A stretch of DNA of 64,000 nt. Origin: Promethearchaeota archaeon (GTDB taxonomy: Archaea > Asgardarchaeota > Lokiarchaeia > Sigynarchaeales > SOKP01). Position 1 is the stretch's first letter, and every line of letters begins with the position of its first letter. Under the pieces are notes generated by a model. It did no database searches, was not told the DNA's origin, and saw only the letters and a program-made list of their open reading frames with translations. A program made the position numbers and the translations under genes. Below, piece after piece: positions 63,464 through 64,000 of the stretch. The stretch covers positions 18,074 through 82,073 of the forward strand of contig SDNV01000001.1 in assembly GCA_004524515.1 (NCBI GenBank). The letters are read 5' to 3'.

Positions 63464-64000
63464 TTTGACATAACCTCCTTGGTATTTTCTTCTGAAAAAA
63501 AAATAAAAGTATCCTCTAAACTTGGCTCTACAGTTTGGATGGAAGTTATCTTATTTTGTTTTCTCACTAATGAAAGTACATCATCTATAATCGAATCATC
63601 ATCATAAAGAACTTCCAGCTTGAACTTATAAAAAGAGGTTTTCAACTGATATTGTTCATGAATACTCATTGCACTCTTTTGGGTATTTTCTTCCCGAGTT
63701 TCAATAATCAATTTACGGTTGCCGGGAACTCTTTTCTTTAAATCATGAAATGTTCCTTCAGCGATTAGTTTACCGGATCTCATAAATCCGATCCTTTTGC
63801 TTTTTTCAGCCTCGTCCATAATGTGGGTGGTAGTAAGAATTGTTACCCCTTCATCATTGAGATCACTAAAATAATCCCAGAAATTTAAGCGTAAATTAGG
63901 ATCAACACCCACAGTTGGTTCATCTAATATCAAAAGCCTTGGTTCATGAATTAGAGTACATGCTAATGATAAACGCCTTTTCATACCCCCTGATAAATTA
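63460..64000 (-). CDS. ABC transporter ATP-binding protein, N-terminus cut by window edge
   Basis: C-terminal 180 residues only; the gene continues beyond the window. Signature LSGGMKRRLSLA lies at the cut end, then Walker B LLILDEPTVGVD, the H-loop TTTHIMDEAEKS, and a C-terminal extension ending EVMSK. This is the ATPase of an ABC-2 export system with the adjacent permease. An internal ATG near the signature is not the real start. Confidence 0.93.
   Translation of the reverse strand, partial: NLSGGMKRRLSLACTLIHEPRLLILDEPTVGVDPNLRLNFWDYFSDLNDEGVTILTTTHIMDEAEKSKRIGFMRSGKLIAEGTFHDLKKRVPGNRKLIIETREENTQKSAMSIHEQYQLKTSFYKFKLEVLYDDDSIIDDVLSLVRKQNKITSIQTVEPSLEDTFIFFSEENTKEVMSK
63473..63478 (-). promoter_or_regulatory. 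Shine-Dalgarno GGAGGT before an ATA codon
   Basis: GGAGGT on the minus strand, nine bases before ATA 63463 (eight when measured from GGTT). The sequence also contains an ATG in the frame of the ATPase, which belongs to that protein, not to the permease. Confidence 0.5.

Overview
This is a 64 kb, AT-rich fragment of an archaeal chromosome, most likely from an Asgard (Promethearchaeota) lineage such as Lokiarchaeia. Archaeal signs are the rpo3-L18e-L13-S9 block, a group II chaperonin, an archaeal/eukaryotic-type TrpRS, Clp1-type RNA kinase, TrmI and GGTG Shine-Dalgarno sites. Asgard-like signs are a Rag/Gtr-type GTPase with a C-terminal extra domain, a second GTPase near COG2229, a degenerate small-GTPase-fold protein, and a vWA plus RING-like zinc-finger protein. 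The lineage call is inference; there is no rRNA gene in the window.

Layout. 1-6.3 kb: partial ATP-grasp protein, Clp1/Grc3-like kinase, GNAT, FmdE-like protein, Mut7-C RNase and a TnpB-related protein. 6.3-12.6 kb: oxidoreductase, chorismate synthase, GPH transporter, 7-TM protein and EPSP synthase. 12.7-24.9 kb: housekeeping genes (S9, L13, L18e, Rpo3, SHMT, TrmI, TrpRS, HisI, MsrB, Lrp) with two GTPase-related proteins among them. 25-34 kb: thermosome, GH4 glycosidase, C45/TPR hydrolase, HDAC-like protein, TIM-barrel-like protein and SagB-like oxidoreductase. 34.3-38.1 kb: two different PEP carboxykinase families side by side. 38.1-40.1 kb: vWA/RING-like protein and a GTPase.

40.8-57 kb is a metabolic island. 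It holds a giant HdrA-HdrA-MvhD fusion, HdrC, HdrB, MetV and MetF in one operon, then an Lrp regulator, a metallo-beta-lactamase protein, two tandem near-identical small proteins, two tandem ferredoxin-like proteins, a membrane protein and a second MetV-MetF pair. The arrangement resembles the HdrABC-MvhD-MetFV complexes of acetogens, which couple methylene-tetrahydrofolate reduction to electron bifurcation or confurcation. 57-64 kb: a histidine kinase gene broken by an in-frame TAG, a dihydrolipoamide dehydrogenase-like enzyme, an orphan Eco57I/TaqI-like adenine methyltransferase, and an ABC-2 exporter pair running off the end.

The most unusual signal is translational. Five genes (HDAC-like 30111, TIM-barrel 31153, GTPase 40135, HdrB 44821, ABC permease 63463) have no ATG, GTG or TTG where the protein family says they should begin. 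Each has a strong GGTG or GGAGGT Shine-Dalgarno site followed, after 7-8 bases, by an in-frame ATA, ATT or ATC. Two of them overlap the upstream stop codon as ATAA, mirroring the usual ATGA coupling. This suggests start codons of the AUH type, or an assembly artefact that repeatedly hits start codons; I favour the former but cannot prove it from one window. Five intergenic stretches exceed 300 bases, and I see no gene in any of them.
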